Assembly (NCBI GenBank): GCA_947491945.1
Contig: CANLLN010000029.1
Coordinates: 1-58,366 of the forward strand
Direction of reading: 5' to 3'
Source: an uncultured Carboxylicivirga sp.
GTDB lineage: Bacteria > Bacteroidota > Bacteroidia > Bacteroidales > Marinilabiliaceae
DNA length: 58,366 bases
The notes beneath the pieces were generated by a model. That model saw only the letters and a program-made list of their open reading frames with translations. It searched no databases and had not been told where the DNA came from. Both the position numbers and the translations under genes were made by a program. This document shows, one piece after another, positions 37,354 through 47,000 of this stretch. Every line of letters starts with the position of its first letter. Within the stretch, counting starts at the first letter, position 1.

Positions 37354-40023
37354 TTAAAATTCTCTGATGAATTTATACAAGTTCTGAGAGTGTTCCAGGT
37401 TTAGCTTTTTACGTAAGCGATAACGGGCAGTATCCACGCTGCTTGGCGAGATATTTAAGAACTGTGCAATTTCGTTGGTATTGGCATTAATACGAATAAA
37501 GGAAATCAGGCGAATATCATGTTGGGTCAGTTCAGTAAATTGGGATGATATGCGTTGAATAAAATACTGATGATTTTCTGCAAAAAGCTTATGAAACAAG
37601 AATTCCTTCTTTTCTTTGTTTATCTCCTGATCTATTTTATTCACCCATCGTGACGCTGCACTGTTTTTCATTTGAGCCAGTGCACCTCTCACCTCTAGCA
37701 AAAAGGTATTCTTATGCCGTATTATTTCGGTAAATTGTAATAACTGTTGTTTTTTAGATTGTATCTGAGCTGCTGCCGCCACCTTTTTATAATGTTTATG
37801 CTTCAATCTTAACTTCTGATTTTTAGCATATTGTATCGCAATCAATGCAAGAGACAGAATAATAACCAATAAAACACTTAAGCGCAGATAATAATAGCCT
37901 ATGCCTTCGATAAAAATGGGCAAGGTTGTTTTTCTTTCTACCGTACCATTAAAACGGCTCTCAAGTTCAAAGTGGTATTCCCGTGGCTTTAAATCCCCAT
38001 ATGCAACTTGTATCTGTGAAGAAGACCATTCTGACCATTCATTATCATATGGCATTAGCCTATATCGATATTCAACATTGTGCTTTTTACCACTTGCAAA
38101 TGAGAGTGTAAGTGTTTTAAATTGCCGACTCACCAGGTTTAAGGTATCCCTGGTATATGGATAATATAACGTTTTAGGCTTATGTATCCCTGAATAGGTT
38201 ATTTCAATCTTTGATATGACTGGCTCTTTTATAACCTGATAATTATACTTGAGGTTTAATGGCAGTACTTTCACCCCTTGTTCAGTGGCTATGTAGAGTA
38301 GTTTTTCAAATACTTTTAAACATTCAAACTGCTTAAGTATATCATTATTAACCTCACTTAAGAGTTTACTGTGAACCACTGTAGAACCATCCGCCAGTTC
38401 TTCAATCATCTTTAATTCATCATTTTGAATATAAACCGCAATATTGTTTTCAGGAGATACTTCAAGAGCTGTGATGCCACTCCCTTCAATACTTCGCGTT
38501 AGCCCAATCCGACTCTTTACAAAATGCCCCTCTACATATTCAAATAATGCTGCGCCATCATAAAAGAAAAAGCCATTACCCGTCGTAAATACATTCTGCA
38601 TGGCAGTTGCTGTCACAGCACATGTATCATCATTTATCTGAACACGATAAACAGTGGCATCAGCACTACCTCCATGCACCCATATACAGTTATTGGCTTT
38701 ATCAAAATCAAGTTTAGGATTTCCCCAAATACCTAGATTTTGCCGTTCTTTAAATTTGCCCCTTTCTTCTTGCATCCATAAAGTACCAGTATATGCAGAA
38801 AATAAATAGTGATGTGAATTGCCAAACTGTGCAACATCCATCACCCCTGTTTCGCTATAAATTAATCTGGAAGAAGCCTGGTTTATCTTTAACAAACCTT
38901 TATTATGGCATGCAAACAGTCCGGAGGCGGACTCATTCAAGGCCCAAACCTGTCCCTGTGTTCCTGATATAATTGAGAAATCTTCTGGCTTATAATTGGC
39001 ATACAATCCTTTGTTGGTGGCAACATATGTTGTTTGATTATTTAATAAGATATCGTAGGTCGCACCTTTGCTAATGATTGACTTTAAAAGACTCTCTTTG
39101 TTAATCTTTGCAATACCGTAATCAAGTCCGGCCCAAATATTTCCATTCTTATCCACAGCCAATGATAACACTGTATTATCAAGAAGTCCTTGTTGCTGTT
39201 GTATCTTACGTTGAATAACCCCCCTATTATTTTCGGTCTTTACTGGAATTATTCCGTCCAGAATGGAACCAATGTAAAAGGTATTTTCGTCGTAATGAAT
39301 TGCTGAAAAGCAAGTCATACTTTCGGGCAATACAACAGTATTAAAATAAGCACCATCGTAATTATAAATCTCACCATTCAACAATACAATGTAGAGTTTA
39401 TCATCATGTTCAAATAACACTCTAACTTCCTGCTCCATGGCAGGTGCAAATGGCTTAACTAAAGTAAACCCATCTGAATTCAAGGTGCCCAGGCCTTTTT
39501 CAGCACTTATGGTCCATATTTGATTTCGCCATTTGCCTAAACCTGATAAAGTCTTAGGGAATGTGAACTGTGCGATGCTTTTTGTTTGAATGTTATAAAC
39601 AGTTATTACACTATTAGACTGAAAATAAACATTGTCTCCATTTGCCTCAATATTCCAAACATTACCATTGACATCAGCAAGATGGTGGTAAGTCAAGTTC
39701 CCTTCTTCATCGATATCGAAGCAGCCTATTTCGTCACCGCCGCACCAAATTTTATCTTTGTAAATAGAAATAGCGCGTAACGATTTGCCATTGGGCAGTT
39801 CATTTAATATCCACTGTCCGTAAATATAGCGTAACAGTCCTTTATCGTTTGCAATGTAAATAATGTTTTCAGCATCAACTTCAATATCCCAATTCTGTCT
39901 GCCAGCCCTGTAATCATTCTTGTCATAAGAGGTAATATCAGGAACATATGTATATTCAAGTGCATTAGTAACGCTAAACATGAAAAGGCATAGGATTATT
40001 AGTAGGTTATATCTTAATCTCAT
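37354..40023 (-). CDS. SusR-like membrane sensor with LuxR-type HTH
   Basis: Transcription regulator that probably senses oligosaccharide in the periplasm and activates the adjacent PUL. 889 residues: signal peptide about 1-21; beta-propeller-like repeats about 30-600 (WAGLDYGIAKIN, YVATNKGLYANY); Y_Y_Y-like domain about 630-725; membrane helix about 733-755; coiled coil about 760-800; C-terminal GerE/LuxR-type HTH (about 820-889; LTQHDIRLISFIRINANTNEIAQFLNISPSS). No HisKA, HATPase or receiver domain is present, so it is not an HTCS. This is the architecture of SusR. It is upstream of and co-oriented with susC. Confidence 0.88.
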   Translation of the reverse strand: MRLRYNLLIILCLFMFSVTNALEYTYVPDITSYDKNDYRAGRQNWDIEVDAENIIYIANDKGLLRYIYGQWILNELPNGKSLRAISIYKDKIWCGGDEIGCFDIDEEGNLTYHHLADVNGNVWNIEANGDNVYFQSNSVITVYNIQTKSIAQFTFPKTLSGLGKWRNQIWTISAEKGLGTLNSDGFTLVKPFAPAMEQEVRVLFEHDDKLYIVLLNGEIYNYDGAYFNTVVLPESMTCFSAIHYDENTFYIGSILDGIIPVKTENNRGVIQRKIQQQQGLLDNTVLSLAVDKNGNIWAGLDYGIAKINKESLLKSIISKGATYDILLNNQTTYVATNKGLYANYKPEDFSIISGTQGQVWALNESASGLFACHNKGLLKINQASSRLIYSETGVMDVAQFGNSHHYLFSAYTGTLWMQEERGKFKERQNLGIWGNPKLDFDKANNCIWVHGGSADATVYRVQINDDTCAVTATAMQNVFTTGNGFFFYDGAALFEYVEGHFVKSRIGLTRSIEGSGITALEVSPENNIAVYIQNDELKMIEELADGSTVVHSKLLSEVNNDILKQFECLKVFEKLLYIATEQGVKVLPLNLKYNYQVIKEPVISKIEITYSGIHKPKTLYYPYTRDTLNLVSRQFKTLTLSFASGKKHNVEYRYRLMPYDNEWSEWSSSQIQVAYGDLKPREYHFELESRFNGTVERKTTLPIFIEGIGYYYLRLSVLLVIILSLALIAIQYAKNQKLRLKHKHYKKVAAAAQIQSKKQQLLQFTEIIRHKNTFLLEVRGALAQMKNSAASRWVNKIDQEINKEKKEFLFHKLFAENHQYFIQRISSQFTELTQHDIRLISFIRINANTNEIAQFLNISPSSVDTARYRLRKKLNLEHSQNLYKFIREF

Positions 40024-40101
40024 GATAATGATTAGTGGCTATTTTGGGTTATCCATCTTCCTCACACAACTCAGAACAAGTTCTTACTTGAATGTGCCAT
40101 A

Positions 40102-40109
40102 CAAATGTA
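40102..40109 (-). promoter_or_regulatory. candidate -7 box for the SusR-like gene
   Basis: TACATTTG on the minus strand matches the Bacteroidota TAnnTTTG -7 element, 79 nt before the start codon. No TTG at the expected -33 spacing is visible, so support is weak. Confidence 0.25.
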
Positions 40110-40199
40110 GGTAATTATTTCCTTTTTCATTTTGATAGTTAGTAACGACTAAACCTGTATATTAACTGACATAACCACTTATATAACTATTACTACACA

Positions 40200-40535
40200 T
40201 TACCTTCTGCCAACAGTTTGCCGAATAACCGCCATCTCCTCCTCATTCCGATAAACATTAAAAACAGTATCTAATCGACTAGCTACCTCCATATTAATAT
40301 TGTTGGTTGCTTTAAGGTATCTTAATTGAAGGTCACTGTCTTTTAAGTTCTGATTCTCATAAATCAAATAGAAACAGAAGAAAACAGCGATTGCAAATAA
40401 CATCTGAAACACAAAGACTTTATTAGCCTGAAGTTTTCGTTTGTGAAGACTCAGCTTCGCCTCGTTCATTGATAATACGAGAGCGTTAGCCCGCTCATCC
40501 ATTTTTAAAAGTACCTCATTATATTCTTCTGACAC
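40200..40535 (-). CDS. small single-helix membrane protein (111 aa)
   Basis: Not recognised. The frame opens directly after a stop codon with a GTG at 40535; an ATG at 40502 is an alternative start that drops 11 residues. The N-terminus (about 1-38) is charged and helical. A hydrophobic helix spans about 40-59 (VFVFQMLFAIAVFFCFYLIY), followed by a charged C-terminal helix. The gene is on the same strand as the SusR-like regulator and lies 176 nt before it. A role as an accessory to the regulator is possible only by position. Confidence 0.55.
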   Translation of the reverse strand: MSEEYNEVLLKMDERANALVLSMNEAKLSLHKRKLQANKVFVFQMLFAIAVFFCFYLIYENQNLKDSDLQLRYLKATNNINMEVASRLDTVFNVYRNEEEMAVIRQTVGRR

Positions 40536-40773
40536 ATATCAGTTGAAGCTCAAAACAAGCCATGAAGGTTTGCCTATAATTCTCAGTCAGTATATAGGCA
40601 TCATAGAAATGGAGCTTGTGTACCACTTGATTCAGGTTGATGCATATTTTGTCAAGTATATCTTAATTAATATAGTCCGATGCTGCTCGGTGTATTTTCT
40701 TTTTATGCATTGATTACGGTATTACGTAATTTTCTGCTCTTATTCATTTTAGTCCCACCGGGCAAGTCCTCCC

Positions 40774-40793
40774 GTTTTTAGGTACCTAAAAAC
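40774..40793. repeat. perfect 20-bp palindrome
   Basis: GTTTTTAGGTACCTAAAAAC reads the same on both strands, centred on a GGTACC site. As RNA it would be a 10-bp stem with no loop, so it is more likely a protein-binding or insertion-end palindrome than a terminator. Its role is unknown. Confidence 0.5.
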
Positions 40794-41414
40794 ACATCTT
40801 GCATCCACTTCGTAAGAGATATTTCAAAACCTCCTTTTCTTTATCTGATAGTGCATATTGGGGCTTTTTTACATGCGTAAGCCACCCCATTTAAAAGGTC
40901 ATGGTTTGGCAAAAGGAAGCGGAATAAAAAGCCTCGTGCGCTGGGAAGAGAAATCAATTCAAAGAGATTTTGAGCGGACAGAGCAAAGGGCTTGTATTTT
41001 GCGGCACGCAATAATACCAAGCTTTTTGCTCTCGGGCCTGTGCGATGGAAAAGAAAATGTCTTTGATTGATTTTGGCGCGTTTATGCCGAACGCTTTTGC
41101 ATCAAACCACGACCGGTCACACCTTTGCTGAAGCATGTATAAAAAGGCATGGCTTTAAATAATTCTTTAAGTTTCATACTGGTAGTTTATGAGTGTTATT
41201 TCTACCTCATTAAAAAGAGACGAATACAACATGGCATTCGCCTGTTATTTTCTTTTGGGAAGGAACTCTGCCTATTGGCAGATGAACTATTGGGAGAATG
41301 AAACTTTTAAACCTGAGCAATTTAAATTACCTTTGTTTGTAGTCAATTATATCAAAAGTGACCATTTGACGACCACTTATTTTTGACAACCATAACTCAC
41401 TGAAAATATAAGCG

Positions 41415-41507
41415 TTGCGGGCACACCAAAAGTCCCGCCTCGGGTACCAATCTAGATTCATCTAGAACCAAAAGCGCTTAAAACGAATGTTTTAAGCGCT
41501 TTTTTAT
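41415..41507 (+). repeat. tRNA-3'-end-like repeat plus hairpin, copy 1
   Basis: GCGGG (41417-41421) can pair with CCCGC (41434-41438), followed by CTCGGGTACCA. This resembles the T arm and acceptor strand of a tRNA-Leu, but the loop is too long and no 5' half exists. It continues into TCTAGA-TTCA-TCTAGA and then a strong 15-bp hairpin. From 41434 on it aligns with 57043-57116; AACCAAAAGCGCTTAAAAC is identical in both copies (19 bp). Confidence 0.55.
41470..41507 (+). terminator. strong hairpin terminator in repeat copy 1
   Basis: AAAAGCGCTTAAAAC (41470-41484), loop GAAT, GTTTTAAGCGCTTTT (41489-41503) and further T. A perfect 15-bp stem with a plus-strand T-run. No intact plus-strand gene precedes it, so it is probably a leftover of a lost tRNA or other gene. 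Confidence 0.75.
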
Positions 41508-41537
41508 TTTCAGAAAACTTCAAAAACAGTGGTCAAA

Positions 41538-41579
41538 GGATCAGGGGATCAGGCGTAAATTCGGATCAGGTGCAAATTC
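41538..41579. repeat. GGATCAGG short direct repeats beside transposase remnant
   Basis: GGATCAGG occurs at 41538, 41546 and 41563. The last two begin a 17-bp near-perfect tandem (GGATCAGG-CGTAAATTC and GGATCAGG-TGCAAATTC). They lie just beyond the stop codon of the transposase fragment and could be subterminal transposase-binding repeats of the insertion sequence. Confidence 0.4.
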
Positions 41580-41584
41580 TGGGT

Positions 41585-41704
41585 CTATGCATAAATTTTG
41601 CAGAGACGGTAGAGGAAAAAGTTGACATCCTTAACACCTCTGAATTGTCTTCTGAAGTCTTTGATTTTAGCATTAAATGATTCAGCCGCCGCATTGGTAC
41701 TTCT
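41585..41704 (-). pseudogene. transposase C-terminal remnant (ISAon1/ISL3-like)
   Basis: The last 39 residues of a 76-codon frame (from RSTNAAAESFNAKIKDFRR to YRLCKIYA) match the C-terminal end of DDE transposases of the ISL3/ISAon1 type as I remember them, including the AAESFNAKIKDFR catalytic-Glu region. The codons before this block (41705-41815) look unrelated, so the gene is truncated. It shows that an insertion sequence once sat upstream of the GH16 end of region 3. Confidence 0.6.
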
Positions 41705-41924
41705 TCCTAGATTAAGCTGCAATCCCTTGCTACAAAAGACCTTTGTGATCCCCATCCCTCCGCCTATGGCAGCGTACTTCCCCTTGCCTTCAATGGCAAA
41801 GGGAAGGGTGTACACGGCGCTTATGAAGCAAATGCTTTCTTAGACCTCAAATGGCTTAAAAGTGAGTAAGGAAGCAATATCAAATTTCGGGTTGCAACAG
41901 GCCTTTGTCATAAAGCAGTTAGGA

Positions 41925-43988
41925 TTATTTTATAATAATCTTTTTAACCTTACTGGAGAATGAAATTTTAAATAGATAAACTCCAGGGATGATATCAGAC
42001 ACGCCGATTATGGCTCCTGAGGATACTTTACCTTCTTTAACTTTTAACCCGTTTAACGAAACAATGGAATAATAATGCTCATTTGTATCATCAAAATTAA
42101 CGACTATTTTTTCTGAAGCAGGATTAGGGTATATGCTAAAGTTTTCCTTAATTTCTTCTTCACCCACGATAGACAATCCCCCACTCTTTAACACAGGCTC
42201 TAATGCTATTAACTCCAAATCATCCGCATAAATAGTTTCAGCTCCTCCCGGTGGATTATATATATAAATTTTTGCAGATGTATCATTTACTCCAGTCGTA
42301 AAGTCAATATACTGTTGTGTATACGCCGTATTCGTAAAAGATGTATAGATCTCGCTCCCTCCATACTCTTTAACACCAATTCTTCCTTCACCCAACTGTG
42401 TTGTTACATAGGCTGAAAACCTATAGCTGGTATTAGGTGATAAGTTTGAAACTAAATGCTCATAACCTCCCCCCCAGGTTGAATTGTCATTCAGTTCCGC
42501 CACATAACTTCCTGCATAGGGGGCATTCGTAACAACGCTACTGCCTCCCCATAAATAAGTAGAGGCACCAGTTTCAAAACCAGGATCATCAATCATATTT
42601 ATGGGAGATGTAGGCTCCTGCGAATTTAATTGATAGACTCTGATATAATCAACCAGATAAACAGTGGAATCAGGCAGCGCAGAAGTACTTCCACCAGCAT
42701 TACCCCCAAGGGCGAGGTTTAGCCATAGCAGTTGTGGTGAGCCTTTAAATGGAGCCGTTCCAGGACAAGAATATGAATCGCTATTATTGGTTGTATTTGG
42801 ATCAAATTCGTTGATTAAGATACCATCTACATATATCTTCATATAGTTCTCCGTCCAATCCAAGGTCCATACATGATACTTATCCGACCATTCTGGATCA
42901 CCAAATTCCGACACCGCAATCTTTCTTGCATCCCATTTGGCATTCCATCTTCCACTTCCGGCCAATGCAAAATTACCTAAAATGCCATTTCCATAATTCT
43001 CCATAATATCAATCTCGCCACCCGCGGGCCATTCTCCAGACTGACAATCTCCTAATAATTCCGCATCAGCATAGGTTTGCTCACCTGCAATTTGCCCTAC
43101 AGTCCATATAGCAGGCCATGTGCCAGTTAAATTCGATACCTTTGCCCGACACTCTACCCTACCGTATAAAAAATCAAACTTACCGGCTGTATTGATGCTT
43201 CCGGATGTCCAACTAGCATATTCCCTATTCAACTTCCAATTGTCAGAGGTAGGATCATAATATTCGTTTGCATATTGCTCTCTGATTGCCGATATCACCA
43301 GGTTACCATCTTTTTGAACTAAGTTATCCGGAAGATAATACTGCGCTTCATTGTTACGTTGAAATCCCCTTTCGCTCACCCATTTTGTATGATCAATCGG
43401 TCCATCAACATTAAACTCATCACTCCATATTAACTTATAATCAGTGCTATCGATAGGATCCAGACTACTTGGATCGCCAGGCCCCATATCGAATAAAGAT
43501 AAATCATCGGCATAAATTACATTTGTACCACCAATTTCATTATAAATTGCAATTTTAGCAGATGTGGCTCCCAGCCCTGTGGTAAACACTAAGGTTTGTT
43601 TCTCGTAAGTTGTGTTGAAAAACTTGTTATTTAATTCTTCCCCACCATACTCTTTAACAACAAGGCTCCCTGCTTCACTGCCTGAAGATAATTTCACATA
43701 AGCCGAGAATTGGTACTTGGTTAAAGGACTAAGCCCTGTAACTAATAGCTCAAGACCTCCGCCCCATTGTGAATCATCATCAAGTAAAGCAGCAAACGAA
43801 CCGGTATAAGCATTGTTATCTATTAGCATTGATCCTCCCCATAAGCCGGTTGTTAATCCGGTCTCAAAAGTGGGATCAAAATCGGGAAAATCCACAAGCA
43901 TATTGGGATCTCCCTGACCTTTTGCATGTACGCAAGTAAGGAGACAAATTAAAAGAATAAAACTTTTCACTTTTCGCAGATGTTTCAT
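41925..43988 (-). CDS. GH16 family beta-glucanase (laminarinase-like) with CBMs and T9SS tail
   Basis: Start chosen at 43988 (MKHLRKVKSFILLICLLTCVHAKG, a good signal peptide); in-frame ATGs at 44009 and 44072 are alternatives. 687 residues. CBM4-like module about 27-168 (MLVDFPDFDPTFETG ... VIYADDLSLF), GH16 catalytic domain about 182-435 with the family motif GEIDIMENYG (Glu325, Asp327, Glu330), a second CBM4-like module about 447-600 (MIDDPGFETGASTYLWGG), and a T9SS tail (about 620-687; IYPNPASEKIVVN ... KKIIIK). A secreted endo-beta-1,3-glucanase is the likely function. It is the last gene of region 3, about 100 nt after the HTCS gene. Confidence 0.92.
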   Translation of the reverse strand: MKHLRKVKSFILLICLLTCVHAKGQGDPNMLVDFPDFDPTFETGLTTGLWGGSMLIDNNAYTGSFAALLDDDSQWGGGLELLVTGLSPLTKYQFSAYVKLSSGSEAGSLVVKEYGGEELNNKFFNTTYEKQTLVFTTGLGATSAKIAIYNEIGGTNVIYADDLSLFDMGPGDPSSLDPIDSTDYKLIWSDEFNVDGPIDHTKWVSERGFQRNNEAQYYLPDNLVQKDGNLVISAIREQYANEYYDPTSDNWKLNREYASWTSGSINTAGKFDFLYGRVECRAKVSNLTGTWPAIWTVGQIAGEQTYADAELLGDCQSGEWPAGGEIDIMENYGNGILGNFALAGSGRWNAKWDARKIAVSEFGDPEWSDKYHVWTLDWTENYMKIYVDGILINEFDPNTTNNSDSYSCPGTAPFKGSPQLLWLNLALGGNAGGSTSALPDSTVYLVDYIRVYQLNSQEPTSPINMIDDPGFETGASTYLWGGSSVVTNAPYAGSYVAELNDNSTWGGGYEHLVSNLSPNTSYRFSAYVTTQLGEGRIGVKEYGGSEIYTSFTNTAYTQQYIDFTTGVNDTSAKIYIYNPPGGAETIYADDLELIALEPVLKSGGLSIVGEEEIKENFSIYPNPASEKIVVNFDDTNEHYYSIVSLNGLKVKEGKVSSGAIIGVSDIIPGVYLFKISFSSKVKKIIIK

Positions 43989-44087
43989 AAAATCAAATAG
44001 TAGCTTCATTTTTTTGATATTAAAGGGTAAATAAAATAAAGGACAATATTCATCGCCTATTATCCTTATCAAATATTAATGAATAAA

Positions 44088-47000
44088 TCATTTCAGATGA
44101 GTTCGGTATTCACTTGGTGACATATTAAAGGTATCCTTAAAATTCTTTCTAAAAGTCTTCACCTCATTGTAGCCCAGCTTCATAGCAATTTCAGAAATGG
44201 TATCTGATGATTCGCTTAGATATCGTGCAGCTACTTTCATTTTAATTGCAATAATAAACTCGTGGGGACTCTGATTCGTAATTTTTTTTAAGCGACGATA
44301 AAATGTCGATAAGCTTATCGCTAATTGATCAGCTATCAATTTGGCGTCAAGATTAATATTATCAATATTCTGCTCAATCATCTTAATTGCAGATTCAATT
44401 AGCATAGCATCTTTATTTGATATCTGAACATTCTCTGCTTCCAGGTGAATTTGCTTAGAATACTTTTGACTCATCTGTTTTCTACTGGAGAGTAACATTT
44501 TTACTTTCTCCAGGAATAATTCCGGGAGAAAAGGCTTTGTAATGTATGCATCGGCCCCTTTTTTAGTTCCCAACAATTCATCTTCCGGCAAACCTTTGGC
44601 CGTTAGTAAAAGTACTGGTATATGACTCAGCTTAGGGTTTGTCTTAACCTTTTCACACAACTCAAATCCATCCATACCAGGCATCATCACATCAGAAATT
44701 AACAAGGCTGGCATATCCTCAAGCATGGCCTCAAAGGCCGATTCACCGTTTACTGCTTCGATTATTTCGTAGTACGAACTTAGAAAGTCGCTCAGGTAAT
44801 GTCTAATTTCCTTATTATCGTCAACAATTAAAATCTTAGCTCCCTTCCCTTTTGTATTAAGCGACTTAACCTGTCTTGGTTTCACATCAAGCATTCCTAC
44901 TTCGCATTCGATACGATTTGCTGTTTGAGCCGCCGTGTTAACCTTAGTTTCCATTTTACTAAGATTTAGTTTTACTGTGAAAGTCGTTAACTGATCGGGT
45001 ATGCTTTCAATGTCGATATGCCCATTATGAAGTTCGATGTAAGCTTTTGATAAACTAAGTCCAATGCCAGAGTTTTGAATACTTTGATTACTTTTCGACT
45101 GATGGAAGCGTTCAAAAAGATGTTGTCTGTCTTCTTTGGATATACCTTTACCGTTATTAGAGACTTTAATTTGCACCACAGTTTCCGTTATACCAAGGTG
45201 TAATTTTACAAGCCCAGGAGAAGCACAATACTTAAAAGCATTGGACAATAAATTATGCAATATTATTTGCATCCGTTCTTTATCAAATTGCACTACATGT
45301 GGTTTGCCTGGCAATTGAATCTGAAACTGAACTGAATTTTCATTCGCCAACTGCTTAAAATCATTTCCTATATGATTGACAAATTCCACGATATCTTGTG
45401 CAGTCAGGTTGAGTTTAATTTTACCAACTTCTAATTTTCTAAAATCAAGGAGTTGATTAATGAGGTTATTTAATTTATCGACATTTCTCTTGGCTATTTT
45501 TATTCTGTCGTAAACAAAGCTAAAATTATCACAAGGTGTAATTTTTGACATCAACTCATTTATAGGAGCCGATATCAATGTTAAAGGGGTGCGCAGCTCA
45601 TGTGATATGTCGGTAAAAAAACTGAGCTTATAATCAATCAGTTCCTTTTCTTTTTCTCTATTTTGTTTCTCGAATAAAACTAAATCTCGTAATCGGCTTT
45701 GTTTAATTTTTATTCTTATTATTATCCACACAATACTAAAAGCCATGAAAACATAAGCCAGAAGAGCATACCATGATCTCCAAACCGGTGGATTAATGAT
45801 AATGACAATACTTTTCATATCATTACTCCACTTTCCATTTGAACCAGCCCACCTTATACGAAGCGTATATTTCCCTGGACGTAAATTACTAAAAGATATG
45901 TGATGGCGATTCCCTAAATTTATCCATTGATTAGACAGGCCATATCCTTGCAATTGGTATTTAAACCTGTTTTTATCAGGTGCATTAAAATCCAATGAGG
46001 CAATATCAAAAGAAAACTCTTTCTGTAAATAAGAAAGCTCTACGGTATCCGTTTCGTTGATACTCTTTTTTAAAACTCCATCGGGTGATACTCTGACCAC
46101 CTTATTTAATACCTTAAAATTTGAAATAGCAAATTTTGAATCTGCTTTATTCGTTACAATATCACGGCTATCGAAATAAGTAAGACCTTTATAATTGCCG
46201 AAAAACAATAGACTATCTCGCCCCTGAAAACAGGAAGCCTCTGAAAAATTTACAACCCCTATTCTATCGTTGACAATGTAATTGAGAATATCATCGTTTT
46301 TGTGACTTACACAGGACAATCCGGCATTTGTACTCACCCAAATCTGACCATCATGATCGCTTAATATTGCATTTATATAGTCATCCAATAAGCCATCCTT
46401 TCGGGTCAATTCTAACAAGCTATATGTTCCTTCATGATTTTTAAATAACTTATTTAAGCCACAGGGAGTTCCAAACCAAATGGTATCGGCTACCGTATGT
46501 GTTGACAAGATAATATTACATAAAGGCTTCTTTGGCTCGTCCAATAGTTTATCTACCGGAACAAAAGTAGAGTCTTGCTGATTTAATTTATGAAGTCCTT
46601 TATAGGTCGATATCCAAAATTCACTATCTACTTTAAAAACAGAAGTAACTCTATCATCCGGAATAAAAAACTTTGGGCTGCGACTGCTATAATGCCTATG
46701 CAGTTTATAACCTTCTTTTTGTTTTACAAAAAGAAAAAGTCCTTGTTGCTGAGTTCCCACCCACATTTCATTATTGCAAAATAATACATCATGCACTTTT
46801 CGGACTGTATCAATATCACTCCCCAAACTACTTGCCAAATGCATACTATATTTGTTTTCTGCATTTTGTTGGGCAAAATAAAGCCCTTGATCCACGCTCG
46901 CCCAAATCCTTCCCGATGGATCTTCAAAAACTTTTTTTACTATGGTGATAGGATCTGCATTGTATTTTCTATTTAACGGAAACGCTACTTTTTTATAAAT

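Larger units (their letters stand above)
40536..41584. other. gene-poor region with decayed DNA and repeats
   Basis: No intact gene. Short competing frames on both strands (for example minus 40954-41136 and plus 40858-41070) show no family signature. A 34-codon minus frame (40786-40890; it includes ALSDKEKEVLKYLLRSG) may be the tail of a lost gene. The region also has a perfect 20-bp palindrome, a tRNA-3'-like repeat with terminator, and short GGATCAGG repeats beside a transposase remnant. It looks like an old insertion hot spot. Confidence 0.55.

Noticed and set aside
37354-40023. Calling this regulator an HTCS
   Set aside because: It has propeller and Y_Y_Y domains but no histidine kinase, ATPase or receiver domain, and ends in a LuxR-type HTH instead of AraC.
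40858-41136. Overlapping frames on both strands (70 and 60 codons)
   Set aside because: No family signature, no plausible start context, and they overlap each other in decayed DNA.
41415-41450. Intact tRNA-Leu gene
   Set aside because: Only a T-arm/acceptor-like 3' end is visible; the T loop is too long and no D arm, anticodon arm or 5' acceptor strand precedes it.
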